Shown: positions 9,113 through 18,334, numbered from the stretch's first letter. The stretch is 64,000 bases of DNA from Lachnospiraceae bacterium (GCA_017557525.1 JAFYYN010000036.1:62001-126000); one strand, 5' to 3'. Notes: a model not told the origin generated them from the sequence alone. Translations and numbers: made by a program.

Positions 9113-10138
9113 ATGAAAAGAGAAGCACTTTTTATTGGCGGGACAGGAACTATAAGCATGGCTATCACAAGGAGTCTGGCAAAGGATGAGGGGTGGCATC
9201 TGACACTTTTAAACCGTGGCAACCGTAAAGCTGACATACCTGAAGGGGTTGAGGTTATAAATGTCGATGTAAACGATGAGGATGCGGTTGCGAAGGTCCT
9301 CGAAGGCAGAAACTTTGATTCTGTTTGTGATTTTATCGGCTTTGTACCGACACAGTTAGAGAGGGACTACAGACTGTTTAAGGGTAAGGTTAAGCAGTTT
9401 ATGTATATCAGTTCTGCATCTGCATACGGCAAACCTGTATCAGATTATCGTATAACAGAGGGTACGGCACTGGCTAACCCCTATTGGGAGTATTCGAGAA
9501 ACAAGATAGCCTGTGAAGACTTCCTTATGAAGAAGTTTAGGGAAGAGGGGTTTCCGATAACGATAATCAGACCGAGCCATACCTATGATGAACGTTCTAT
9601 ACCTATGGGTGTACATGGCAGTAAGGGGAGCTACCAGGTTATAAAGCGTATGATGGAAGGAAAGCCGGTGATCGTTCACGGTGACGGTACATCACTTTGG
9701 ACCATGACCTTTAATGAGGACTTTGCTAAGGGCTTTATCGGGCTTATGGGCAATCCCCATACTATAGGAGAGGCATTCCAGATAACAAATGATGAGTCTC
9801 TTACATGGAACCAGATATTTAAGACAATAGCCGATGCTCTTGGAGCAGAGTACAAGCCTTACTATGTTTCGTCACTTTTCCTGGCAAAGGTTGGAAAGAA
9901 ATATGACTTAGAAGGCGGACTTATTGGTGACAAGTCCAACTCGGTAGTCTTTGATAACTCTAAACTAAAGAGAGCAGTAGCGGGTTTTGCTCCATCCATC
10001 CGTTTTGAAGAGGGAGTTAGACGCAGTCTAAGCTACATTCTTTCACATCCTGAGTGCCAGGTGGAGGATCCTGAATTTGACAAGTGGTGTGATAACATTA
10101 TAGAGGCACTTGACGAAGCGGCAGCCAAATTGTTATAA
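9113..10138 (+). CDS. NAD-dependent epimerase/dehydratase (extended SDR)
   Basis: 341 residues with an extended short-chain dehydrogenase fold. The N-terminus has a dinucleotide-binding motif (FIGGTGTIS). The catalytic set is visible as S-S-A-S-A-Y-G near 102 and Y-x-x-x-K in EYSRNKIACE. It resembles the sugar-nucleotide epimerase/dehydratase group, but the substrate cannot be assigned. GGAGGG precedes ATG 9113. It has its own promoter and no obvious operon partner, so a link to the glycan cluster 11 kb away would be speculative. Confidence 0.82.
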   Translation: MKREALFIGGTGTISMAITRSLAKDEGWHLTLLNRGNRKADIPEGVEVINVDVNDEDAVAKVLEGRNFDSVCDFIGFVPTQLERDYRLFKGKVKQFMYISSASAYGKPVSDYRITEGTALANPYWEYSRNKIACEDFLMKKFREEGFPITIIRPSHTYDERSIPMGVHGSKGSYQVIKRMMEGKPVIVHGDGTSLWTMTFNEDFAKGFIGLMGNPHTIGEAFQITNDESLTWNQIFKTIADALGAEYKPYYVSSLFLAKVGKKYDLEGGLIGDKSNSVVFDNSKLKRAVAGFAPSIRFEEGVRRSLSYILSHPECQVEDPEFDKWCDNIIEALDEAAAKLL

Positions 10139-10175
10139 TATTATTGATAAATAAAGTTGTTAATTAATTTTTTAG

Positions 10176-10204
10176 TTGACATCCCAATCAAAAATGGCTA
10201 TACT
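10176..10204 (+). promoter_or_regulatory. Sigma-A promoter of mecA
   Basis: TTGACA (10176-10181), 17-nt spacer, TATACT (10199-10204), a near-consensus promoter. It implies a leader of about 138 nt before mecA. Confidence 0.75.
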
Positions 10205-10264
10205 TCAAAATACTGTATATGCTGGTTAGGTTTTTGAACAAAAATGCCGATATATATTGCGAAG

Positions 10265-10340
10265 CCGGAATATGTATGATCAGCCGGTATCCTAAAGAGT
10301 AATTCCGGTCAAACGTACCGGAACATCAGACGGAAAGGGG
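10265..10340 (+). promoter_or_regulatory. Pseudoknot-like leader of mecA (variant)
   Basis: CCGGAAT (10265-10271) pairs with ATTCCGG (10302-10308). CCGGTA (10284-10289), in its loop, pairs with TACCGG (10316-10321). The A-B-A'-B' order is an H-type pseudoknot. GGAAAGG follows at 10332-10338 rather than directly. A competing simple hairpin, TTCCGG with CCGGAA (10303-10323), is also possible. The loop sequence differs from the GCAGG class. Confidence 0.4.
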
Positions 10341-10348
10341 GGGATGAC

Positions 10349-11080
10349 TTGAAAATAGAGAAGATTAACGACAATCAGATAAGATGCACTCTTACAAAAG
10401 AGGATCTTTATGCCAGAGAGCTTAAGATCAGTGAGCTTGCTTACGGCAGTGAAAAGGTCAAAGAGCTTTTTGTAGAGATCTGTAAAAAGGCTTTTATTGA
10501 ATGTAATTTCGATGTAGAAGGTACTCCCCTTATGATAGAGGCTATCCCTGTATCAGCGGAAGGACTGGTGCTTCTGGTGACAAAGGTTGAAAATCCTGAG
10601 GAGCTGGATACACGTTTCTCGCACTTTACGTCCATCCCTGACGAGAGTGATCCGGTCATCTCACCTGAGGAAAGGGTTTATGCCGATGAGATCATAGGAT
10701 GCATGGAGCACTTAAACAAGCTGCTTACCGATCCTTTGGCTTCAAAGATCTTTAACCACGGTGATCATCAGATTGAGATCCCAATGGAGACCATGAGCAA
10801 GGTGTTCCGCTTTGAGTCCCTGGATGAAGTTATCCGTCTGGCTAAGGTTATCAGCAAGATATACAAGGGGGAGAATACCCTTTACAAAAACAGCAGCACC
10901 GGGATTTATTTCCTGTTAGCGTCTATGTCAACGCATACTCCTGAGGAGTTTAACAAAATCTGCAATATTATCTCCGAGTATGTGACTATGGACCGTGCAG
11001 ATATAGATGTCGAATACCTTAAAGAACACTGCGAGGTCATTGTTAAGGACAAGGCAGTGCAGGTATTGAGGAAGCTGTGA
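10349..11080 (+). CDS. mecA: Adaptor protein MecA
   Basis: A 243-residue adaptor for ClpC-type AAA+ proteolysis. The N-terminal domain (MKIEKINDNQIRCTLTKEDL) is the substrate-recruiting half in MecA proteins; the C-terminal half (from about 140) matches the ClpC-binding domain. The protein is acidic, as usual. The start is TTG 10349: it gives the family's MKIEKIN start, and the ATG six bases upstream hits a stop at once. A G-rich ribosome-binding site precedes it. It is transcribed alone from a strong promoter through a long structured leader, so translation may be controlled. Confidence 0.85.
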   Translation: MKIEKINDNQIRCTLTKEDLYARELKISELAYGSEKVKELFVEICKKAFIECNFDVEGTPLMIEAIPVSAEGLVLLVTKVENPEELDTRFSHFTSIPDESDPVISPEERVYADEIIGCMEHLNKLLTDPLASKIFNHGDHQIEIPMETMSKVFRFESLDEVIRLAKVISKIYKGENTLYKNSSTGIYFLLASMSTHTPEEFNKICNIISEYVTMDRADIDVEYLKEHCEVIVKDKAVQVLRKL

Positions 11081-11148
11081 TCTGATCATTTTGTTGAATA
11101 CAGCGAAAAAATATAAATATTTTAAATCTTTAAAAATTCATTTATACA

Positions 11149-11175
11149 AAAAAAGCCCGTCTCAGGGCTTTTTTA
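11149..11175. terminator. Bidirectional terminator between mecA and the AraC gene
   Basis: AAAAAAGCCC (11149-11158), loop GTCTCA, GGGCTTTTTT (11165-11174). The AraC stop codon lies inside the hairpin. Confidence 0.9.
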
Positions 11176-12001
11176 TTGTGGTCGGAGAAACTCCGAAACG
11201 CTTTTTGAACAGTTTACTGAAGTGATAAGCATCATCATAGCCGACCTTGTCCGCTATTTCTCGTACATTTAGGTCGGGAGAAGTCTCTAAAAGCTCCTTG
11301 GCCTTGTCTAGTCTGATGTTTATAAGATATCTTATGGGCGTATCGCCTGTTACCATCTTAAAGATCTTTGAGATATAGAAGGGACTTACATACATATTTT
11401 CGGAGATGAGCTCCAGTGAAATCTTCTCAGAGTAGTGTTCCTCGAAATACAGGATGATCTCCTCAACAATCCTGTTTTTGTTAATGGACTCAAAGGCTAC
11501 ATGACCACCCGGTTCACCCGGCAGCTGCTCGTCACGCAGAACGGACAGCATATACTGCATAAGATATGACTGCATCATGTAGTAACGACCGATTTTGTAT
11601 ACGTCATTTTCAGCACTCATAGATGTGCAAAGACGCATAAGCTTCTGTTTTAGCTCGGGTCCGGTCTTGTAAACCGGGAGCTGTTTTAACATAAAATGGT
11701 TTGGCTCCATGCCTGTGAGACAGAAATCGGAAACTCCGATAAAGAACTCATATGTGGGAGTATTCTTGTTAGACACAAAGGCCTGGTGATAGCTCCCGGG
11801 GTTAAAAACCAGCAGGTCACCTTCTTCGACATCATAGAATGTACCGTCTATCTTGTATCTGCCTTTTCCTGACATGATGAAAGCAAGTTCTACATGCTCA
11901 TGGCAGTGATATCTTTCTTCGTCCTTGGTCCGGACACCCTTCCAGGTATATAGGAAAGTTGGATTGAAATCATATGCGATTACGCTGTCAGTTTTCTGCA
12001 T
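11162..12001 (-). CDS. AraC family transcriptional regulator with cupin sensor
   Basis: A 279-residue regulator. The N-terminal half is a cupin-like fold (YHCHEHVELAFIMSGKGRY). The last 95 residues are the double helix-turn-helix of AraC/XylS proteins (ISENMYVSPFYISKIFK, then VREIADKVGYDDAYHFSKLF). Proteins of this shape usually sense sugars or sugar derivatives and activate catabolic genes. GGAGG lies before ATG 12001. It is divergent from the ileS T-box with about 110 bp between. No target gene is adjacent except glgP beyond ileS, so the regulon is unknown. Confidence 0.9.
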   Translation of the reverse strand: MQKTDSVIAYDFNPTFLYTWKGVRTKDEERYHCHEHVELAFIMSGKGRYKIDGTFYDVEEGDLLVFNPGSYHQAFVSNKNTPTYEFFIGVSDFCLTGMEPNHFMLKQLPVYKTGPELKQKLMRLCTSMSAENDVYKIGRYYMMQSYLMQYMLSVLRDEQLPGEPGGHVAFESINKNRIVEEIILYFEEHYSEKISLELISENMYVSPFYISKIFKMVTGDTPIRYLINIRLDKAKELLETSPDLNVREIADKVGYDDAYHFSKLFKKRFGVSPTTIKKP

Positions 12002-12082
12002 TTTCGAATCCTCCTAAGGATATATGTATTATTCTACCATATATTACTTAAAAATACAAAACATTTTTATGAGAAAAGCATA

Positions 12083-12111
12083 TTGACTTTTCCCGCGAAA
12101 TGGACTAATAT
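12083..12111 (+). promoter_or_regulatory. Sigma-A promoter of the ileS T-box leader
   Basis: TTGACT (12083-12088), 17-nt spacer, TAATAT (12106-12111). Start near 12118, just before the T-box. Confidence 0.65.
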
Positions 12112-12130
12112 TGGATTCAATATAGAAAAA

Positions 12131-12413
12131 CCTTGATGGAGACAGTAGTGTGTAGCGGAAGGTCACAGTGAGCCCGTGACAGTGGAAAGCGGGTACTAGT
12201 ACTTATACATGAAGATCACTCCGGAGTTGTATCGTTGATTATTATGGATTGCACAATGGTAATACGCTCATAAGAGTAGACGATACCGGTTTCCCCCGTT
12301 ATAGGGATCGGCATGAAAGTGCGGAGAAATCTGACACGGAGTGCTTACAAAATGGGTGGTTAATAATACAGCGGCTGTATTCCTGTTTTGGAATATAGCC
12401 GCTTTCTGTTTTT
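12131..12413 (+). ncRNA. T-box riboswitch (isoleucine) with terminator
   Basis: Leader RNA that reads uncharged tRNA-Ile. Stem I features are CAGTGAGCCC and CAGTGGAAAGCGGG (12166-12191) and a likely specifier ATC (Ile) in GAAGATCACTCC near 12213. The T-box core GGGTGGT (12354-12360), preceded by AAAAT, would pair with the tRNA acceptor end. The terminator is AGCGGCTGTATTCC (12370-12383) with GGAATATAGCCGCT (12390-12403), then TTTCTGTTTTT. Position directly upstream of ileS agrees with the specifier. Specifier assignment is by inspection. Confidence 0.88.
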
Positions 12414-12424
12414 GAGAGGAGGAA

Positions 12425-12452
12425 AAAGATTGGAAGTATACTTCCAATCTTT
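12425..12452. repeat. Perfect 28-nt palindrome between T-box and ileS
   Basis: The half-site AAAGATTGGAAGTA (12425-12438) is followed directly by its exact reverse complement up to 12452. It sits just before stem 1 of the pseudoknot leader. It could be a third hairpin of the leader or a protein-binding site. Confidence 0.6.
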
Positions 12453-12504
12453 CATCCGTAGCGCTGCAGGCACGCTACGGATGGATACCATGCCTGCGGC
12501 AAGG
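12453..12504 (+). promoter_or_regulatory. Pseudoknot leader with Shine-Dalgarno, copy 2 (ileS)
   Basis: Stem 1 is CATCCGTAGCG (12453-12463) with CGCTACGGATG (12473-12483), 11 perfect pairs. The 9-nt loop contains GCAGGCA (12466-12472), complementary to TGCCTGC (12491-12497). GGCAAGG (12498-12504) follows directly, 8 nt before ATG 12513. This is the clearest copy of the leader family. Confidence 0.7.
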
Positions 12505-12512
12505 TATGAAAA

Positions 12513-15500
12513 ATGTTTAAAAAAGTCAACACAGATATGAACTTCGTCGAGCGTGAAAAAGAAGTCGAGAAGTTCTGGAAGGATGAAGACATCTTTAAAA
12601 AGAGCCTTAAGCTTAGAGAAGGCTGTCCTACCTACACATTCTATGACGGACCGCCTACAGCAAACGGTAAGCCCCACATCGGACATGTGCTTACCCGTGT
12701 TATAAAGGATATGATCCCCAGATACTACACCATGAAGGGCAGGATGGTTCCCCGTAAGGCAGGCTGGGATACACATGGACTTCCTGTTGAGCTTGAGGTT
12801 GAAAAGCTCTTAGGCCTTAACGGCAAGGACCAGATTGAGCAGTACGGTATGGAGCCTTTCATCAAGAAATGTAAGGAATCCGTATGGAAATACAAGGGAA
12901 TGTGGGAGGATTTCTCAGGCACAGTCGGTTTCTGGGCTGATATGGAGAATCCTTACGTTACCTATGATGACAATTTTATCGAGTCCGAGTGGTGGGCTTT
13001 AAAGGAAATCTGGAACAAGGGTCTCCTATATAAGGGCTTTAAGATTGTTCCTTATTGTCCCCGGTGCGGAACCCCTCTTTCTTCGGCAGAGGTTTCTCAA
13101 GGGTACAAGACAGTTAAGGAGCGTTCTGCAGTAGTACGTTTCAAGTGCGTTGGTGAAGATGCATATTTCCTTGCATGGACAACAACCCCCTGGACTCTTC
13201 CTTCAAATGTTGCACTCTGTGTAAATCCTTCGGATACTTATGTAAAGGTTAAGTGCGTTGACGGCTATACTTATTATATGGCAGAGGCACTTTTGGATAC
13301 AGTACTTTCCAAGGCTAAGACTGCTAACGGAGCTGATGAGGAAGCAAAGAAATATGAAATCCTTGAGACCTATAAGGGCAAGGATCTTGAATATAAGGAA
13401 TACGAGCCTCTCTTTGCATGTGCAAGGGCAGTTGCTGACAAGCAGAACAAGAAGGGCTTCTTTGTAACATGCGATGATTATGTTACCATGTCAGACGGTA
13501 CCGGTATTGTTCATATCGCACCTGCATTCGGTGAGGATGATGCAAATGTCGGAAGAAATTATGACCTGCCATTTGTTCAGCTGGTAAACGGCAAGGGTGA
13601 GATGACCGAGGATGCTCCTGCAGCAGGAATGTTTGTAAAGAAGGCTGATCCCGAGATATTAAAGCTCTTGGATGCAGAAGGAAAGCTTTTTGATGCTCCC
13701 AAGTTTGAGCATGAATATCCTCACTGCTGGAGATGTGACACTCCTCTTATCTACTACGCAAGAGAGTCCTGGTACATCAGGGAGACTGCAGTAAAGGATG
13801 ACTTGGTAAGAAACAACAACACGGTTAACTGGGTTCCGGAGTCAATAGGTAAGGGACGTTTCGGTAACTGGCTTGAGAATATACAGGATTGGGCAATTTC
13901 ACGTAACAGATACTGGGGTACTCCTCTTAACATCTGGGAATGTGAATGCGGGCACCTGGAGTGCATAGGCTCACGTGCTGAGCTTGCTGATAGGTCTGGC
14001 AATCCTGAGAATGCCAAGGTTGAACTTCACAGGCCTTATATAGATAATGTAACATTTACCTGTCCTGACTGCGGCAAGGTAATGCACAGGGTTCCCGAGG
14101 TTATCGACTGCTGGTTTGATTCAGGCGCAATGCCTTTTGCACAGCATCACTATCCTTTCGAGAATAAGGAGCTTTTTGAGCAGCAGTTCCCTGCAGATTT
14201 TATCTCAGAGGCAGTTGACCAGACAAGAGGCTGGTTCCATTCACTTATGGCTGAGTCGACACTCCTTTTCAATAAGAGCCCTTATAAGAATGTAGTTGTA
14301 CTTGGTCTTGTACAGGATGAGAACGGTCAGAAGATGTCTAAGTCCAAGGGCAATGCTGTAGATCCCTTCGATGCTCTTGAAAAGTTCGGTGCAGATGCTA
14401 TCCGCTGGTATTTCTACATAAATTCGGCACCCTGGCTGCCTAACCGTTTCCATGATAAGGCAGTTACCGAAGGCCAGAGAAAGTTCATGGGTACCCTTTG
14501 GAATACCTATGCATTCTTTGTACTTTATGCTAATATAGATAATTTTGATCCTACTAAATATACACTTGAATACGATAAGCTTCCTGTTATGGATAAGTGG
14601 CTGTTGTCACGTCTTAACTCAGCAGTTAAGGAAACTGATGAGAATCTTGCAGGCTATCGTATCCCTGAGGCAGCAAAATCACTTCTCGCATTCGTTGATG
14701 AGATGAGTAACTGGTATGTACGCCGCTGCCGTGAGCGTTTCTGGGCAAAGGGAATGGAGCAGGACAAGATAAATGCCTACATGACCTTATATACTGCACT
14801 TGTTACCATATCAAAGGCAGCAGCTCCCATGATACCTTTCATGACAGAGGATATCTACAGAAATCTTGTTTGCAGCGTTGACCCTAAGGCACCTGAAAGC
14901 ATTCATCTCTGTGATTATCCTGTATGTGATGAGGCTTTAGTTGACAAGCAGCTCGAAAAGGATATGGAGCTTGTTTTGGAAGCAGTTGTTATCGGACGAG
15001 CTTGCAGAAACGAGGCAAATACCAAGCAGCGCCAGCCTCTTGCAAAGATGTATGTTAAGTCAAGTAATTCCTTAAGTGAATTCTATCAGGATATCATCAA
15101 GGATGAGCTTAATGTAAAGGCTATCGAGTTTACGGATGACGTAAGCGGATTTACAAATTATACGTTTAAGCCCCAGTTAAAGACCTTAGGACGCAGATTC
15201 GGCAGCAGGCTTAATGCATTAAAAGAAGTACTTGCAGGTCTTGATGGATCAAAGGCATTTGCAGAGCTTAACGAAAAGGGCAGCATCACTGTAGAGGTTA
15301 CCGGAGAGCAGGAAATACTTGAAAAGGATGATCTGCTTATCGAGGCAGCAAAGCGTGAAGGCTTTGTTTCGGGCGAGGATAACGGTATCACAGTAGTGCT
15401 CGATACTAACCTTACTCCTGAACTGATAGAGGAAGGTTACGTAAGAGAGCTTATCAGCAAGGTTCAGACCATGCGTAAGGATGCAGGCTTTGAGGTTATG

Positions 15501-15680
15501 GACCGCATCACCGTTTACGTATCCGGCAATGATAAAATAAAGGAAGTTGCAGAAAAGAATGCCGAGACCATAAAGAAGGTAGTATTAGCGGACGAAATCG
15601 TATATGATAAGACGGAGGGTTCGGTAAAAGACTGGAACCTTAACGGTGAGGACGTAACTTTAGGAGTACGCAAGAATTAA
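12513..15680 (+). CDS. ileS: Isoleucyl-tRNA synthetase
   Basis: A 1055-residue class I aminoacyl-tRNA synthetase charging tRNA-Ile. HIGH is residues 55-58 (GKPHIGHVL) and KMSKS about 607-611 (GQKMSKSKGN). The editing (CP1) domain lies between them, with TTTPWTLPSN. The C-terminal anticodon-binding and extension region lacks the bacterial zinc-finger cysteines at its end, and the overall length fits the IleS2 (eukaryote-like) type, often associated with mupirocin tolerance; that assignment is an inference. Control is doubly structured: the T-box attenuator, then a pseudoknot at the ribosome-binding site. ATG 12513 is set by GGCAAGG. Confidence 0.96.
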   Translation: MFKKVNTDMNFVEREKEVEKFWKDEDIFKKSLKLREGCPTYTFYDGPPTANGKPHIGHVLTRVIKDMIPRYYTMKGRMVPRKAGWDTHGLPVELEVEKLLGLNGKDQIEQYGMEPFIKKCKESVWKYKGMWEDFSGTVGFWADMENPYVTYDDNFIESEWWALKEIWNKGLLYKGFKIVPYCPRCGTPLSSAEVSQGYKTVKERSAVVRFKCVGEDAYFLAWTTTPWTLPSNVALCVNPSDTYVKVKCVDGYTYYMAEALLDTVLSKAKTANGADEEAKKYEILETYKGKDLEYKEYEPLFACARAVADKQNKKGFFVTCDDYVTMSDGTGIVHIAPAFGEDDANVGRNYDLPFVQLVNGKGEMTEDAPAAGMFVKKADPEILKLLDAEGKLFDAPKFEHEYPHCWRCDTPLIYYARESWYIRETAVKDDLVRNNNTVNWVPESIGKGRFGNWLENIQDWAISRNRYWGTPLNIWECECGHLECIGSRAELADRSGNPENAKVELHRPYIDNVTFTCPDCGKVMHRVPEVIDCWFDSGAMPFAQHHYPFENKELFEQQFPADFISEAVDQTRGWFHSLMAESTLLFNKSPYKNVVVLGLVQDENGQKMSKSKGNAVDPFDALEKFGADAIRWYFYINSAPWLPNRFHDKAVTEGQRKFMGTLWNTYAFFVLYANIDNFDPTKYTLEYDKLPVMDKWLLSRLNSAVKETDENLAGYRIPEAAKSLLAFVDEMSNWYVRRCRERFWAKGMEQDKINAYMTLYTALVTISKAAAPMIPFMTEDIYRNLVCSVDPKAPESIHLCDYPVCDEALVDKQLEKDMELVLEAVVIGRACRNEANTKQRQPLAKMYVKSSNSLSEFYQDIIKDELNVKAIEFTDDVSGFTNYTFKPQLKTLGRRFGSRLNALKEVLAGLDGSKAFAELNEKGSITVEVTGEQEILEKDDLLIEAAKREGFVSGEDNGITVVLDTNLTPELIEEGYVRELISKVQTMRKDAGFEVMDRITVYVSGNDKIKEVAEKNAETIKKVVLADEIVYDKTEGSVKDWNLNGEDVTLGVRKN

Positions 15681-15734
15681 AAAATAGTTAAATGCTTTAG
15701 GATTATACAAAATAACAGAAATTGTTTGATGTAT

Positions 15735-15756
15735 GCCTTCCCCTTGAGGGGAAACT
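15735..15756. repeat. Relic hairpin of the groES-groEL type repeat
   Basis: TTCCCC-TTGA-GGGGAA (15738-15753) has the same TTGA tetraloop and layout as the first hairpin of the repeat at 47783. Probably a remnant in the 118-bp ileS-glgP gap. Confidence 0.35.
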
Positions 15757-15798
15757 TTGAATGTAGATGATTGTGAATTTATATAAGGGAGGAACATC

Positions 15799-18255
15799 AT
15801 GAAACTCAACAAAAAAGAATTCAAGGCCAGCGTTGAAAACTATCTGATGACATTATACCGCAAGACTGCAGAAGAGGCTACCAAGCAGCAGATTTTTCAG
15901 GCAGTTTCCTATGCCATCAAGGAATATGTAGTTGATGACTGGTTCGAAACACATAAGGAATTTGAAAGAAAGGACGGAAAGGTAGTTTATTACATGTCCA
16001 TGGAGTTCCTTATGGGACGTGCTCTCGGAAATATCCTTATCAACCTTAAGGCAAACAAGGAAGTGGCTGCAGTTCTTGATGAACTTGGCTTTGACTTAAA
16101 TGCTATAGAGGATGAGGAGCCAGATCCCGCACTTGGTAACGGCGGTCTGGGCAGACTTGCAGCATGTTTCCTTGATTCACTTGCAACACTCGGCTACCCG
16201 GCTTGTGGATGCGGTATCCGTTATAAGTACGGTATGTTCAAGCAGAAGATTGAAAACGGTTTCCAGGTAGAGGTACCCGATAACTGGTTAAAGGACGGAT
16301 ATCCTTTCGAAATGTGCGATCAGGATAATTCACAGATTGTTAAGTTTGGCGGATATGTACGTATGATCAGAAAGGACGACGGCAGAGAGTACTTTATCCA
16401 GGAGGGATACAGCTCGGTAGAGGCAGTACCTTATGATATCCCGATCGTCGGTTATAATAACCACTTTGTAAATGACCTTCGTATCTGGGATGCGAGAGCA
16501 ATTGATACCTTCCAGCTTGATTCATTTGACAAGGGTGATTATCATAAGGCTGTTGAACAGCAGAACCTTGCAAATACTATAGTTGAGGTCCTTTATCCCA
16601 ATGATAATCATTATGCAGGTAAAGAGCTTCGTTTAAAGCAGCAGTATTTCTTTGTATCTGCTTCAGTTCAGCTTGCTGTAAAGAAATACTTAGAGCATCA
16701 TGATGATATAAAGAAATTACCTGAGAAGGTTTGCTTCCAGCTTAATGATACCCATCCTTCGGTTACCGTGGCAGAACTTATGAGAATCCTTATGGATGAG
16801 CATTATCTTACATGGGATGAGGCTTGGGATATCACTACAAGGGCATGTGCTTACACAAACCATACCATCATGAGTGAAGCTTTGGAGAAATGGCCGTTAG
16901 AGCTCTTCTCAAGACTTCTTCCCAGAATTTATCAGATTGTTGAAGAGATCAACCGTCGTTTTATCCGTGAGATCCAGGTTAAGTATCCCGGAGATTACAA
17001 GAAGATTGAAAAGATGGCTATTGTTTATGACGGACAGGTACGTATGGCTAATCTTGCCATCGTCGGCGGTTTCTCGGTAAACGGTGTTGCCCGTCTTCAT
17101 ACAGAAATATTAAAGAACCAGTCACTTAAGGAATTTGCAGATTACTTCCCCGGCAAGTTCAACAACAAGACAAACGGTATTACACAGAGAAGATTCCTGC
17201 TACACGGAAATCCTCTGCTTGCTGACTGGGTAACCGAAAAGATCGGTGCTGACTGGATTACAGACCTTTCAAAGATGGATAAGCTCAGCCTATACGCAGA
17301 TGATGAGAAGGCTCAGCATGAATTTATGAATATCAAGTATAAGAACAAGGTACGTCTTGCTCAGTATATCTTAGAGCATAACGGTATCGAGGTTGATCCC
17401 CGTTCAATCTTTGATGTTCAGGTTAAGCGTCTGCATGAGTATAAGCGTCAGCTCCTTAACATTATGCATGTAATGTATCTGTATAATGAGTTAAAGGCTG
17501 ATCCTGAGATGGATTTCTATCCCAGAACCTTTATCTTTGGTGCAAAGGCATCTGCAGGCTACCGCAGAGCCAAGGCTATCATCAAGCTTATTAACAGTGT
17601 TGCGGATGTGGTTAATAACGATCCTACAATCCGCGGCAGGATCAAGGTTGTATTTATCGAGAATTACCGTGTTTCAAATGCTGAAATGATATTTGCCGCT
17701 TCGGATGTTTCAGAGCAGATATCTACTGCTTCCAAGGAAGCTTCAGGTACAGGTAACATGAAGTTCATGCTTAACGGTGCTATCACTTTAGGTACAATGG
17801 ATGGTGCTAACGTTGAGATTGTTCAGGAGGTTGGTGAGGAGAACGCTGTAATCTTCGGACTTTCAGCTGATGAGGTTATCAATTACGAGAACAACGGCGG
17901 ATACAATCCTAAGGAAATATACAATACCGATACCGAGCTCCGTATGGTAATGACCCAGATGATCAATGGTTACTACTCACCTCAGAATACAGAGCTCTTC
18001 AGAGAAATTTATAATTCACTGTTAGAACAGAATGGCGGCGAGAGAGCAGACCAGTATTTCATCTTAAAGGACTTCCGTTCATATGCGGATGCTCAGAAGA
18101 GGATTGAGGAGATGTACAGGGACGAGAAGCGCTGGGCTAAGTCAGCTATGCTGAATGTAGCTAAGTGCGGTAAGTTCTCATCTGACAGAACTATCGAGGA
18201 ATATGTAAAGGATATCTGGCACCTTGAGAAGCTTACTGTAAAGCCCGGGAAATGA
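15799..18255 (+). CDS. glgP: Glycogen/starch/alpha-glucan phosphorylase
   Basis: An 818-residue GT35 phosphorylase that releases glucose-1-phosphate from storage glucan with phosphate. The N-terminal domain has YYMSMEFLMGR and PDPALGNGGLGRLAACF. The PLP-binding lysine is about K655 in EASGTGNMKFMLNG. Length fits the family. AAGGGAGGAA precedes ATG 15799. Monocistronic, ending at a long hairpin terminator. The 3' flank holds an unusual palindromic element. Confidence 0.96.
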   Translation: MKLNKKEFKASVENYLMTLYRKTAEEATKQQIFQAVSYAIKEYVVDDWFETHKEFERKDGKVVYYMSMEFLMGRALGNILINLKANKEVAAVLDELGFDLNAIEDEEPDPALGNGGLGRLAACFLDSLATLGYPACGCGIRYKYGMFKQKIENGFQVEVPDNWLKDGYPFEMCDQDNSQIVKFGGYVRMIRKDDGREYFIQEGYSSVEAVPYDIPIVGYNNHFVNDLRIWDARAIDTFQLDSFDKGDYHKAVEQQNLANTIVEVLYPNDNHYAGKELRLKQQYFFVSASVQLAVKKYLEHHDDIKKLPEKVCFQLNDTHPSVTVAELMRILMDEHYLTWDEAWDITTRACAYTNHTIMSEALEKWPLELFSRLLPRIYQIVEEINRRFIREIQVKYPGDYKKIEKMAIVYDGQVRMANLAIVGGFSVNGVARLHTEILKNQSLKEFADYFPGKFNNKTNGITQRRFLLHGNPLLADWVTEKIGADWITDLSKMDKLSLYADDEKAQHEFMNIKYKNKVRLAQYILEHNGIEVDPRSIFDVQVKRLHEYKRQLLNIMHVMYLYNELKADPEMDFYPRTFIFGAKASAGYRRAKAIIKLINSVADVVNNDPTIRGRIKVVFIENYRVSNAEMIFAASDVSEQISTASKEASGTGNMKFMLNGAITLGTMDGANVEIVQEVGEENAVIFGLSADEVINYENNGGYNPKEIYNTDTELRMVMTQMINGYYSPQNTELFREIYNSLLEQNGGERADQYFILKDFRSYADAQKRIEEMYRDEKRWAKSAMLNVAKCGKFSSDRTIEEYVKDIWHLEKLTVKPGK

Positions 18256-18334
18256 TATTTTTGTTCTATATCCCTTGATACTGTAATGTCCAACATAAAA
18301 ACTTTTCCTTTGAGGGGATATATCATACGTCGAA

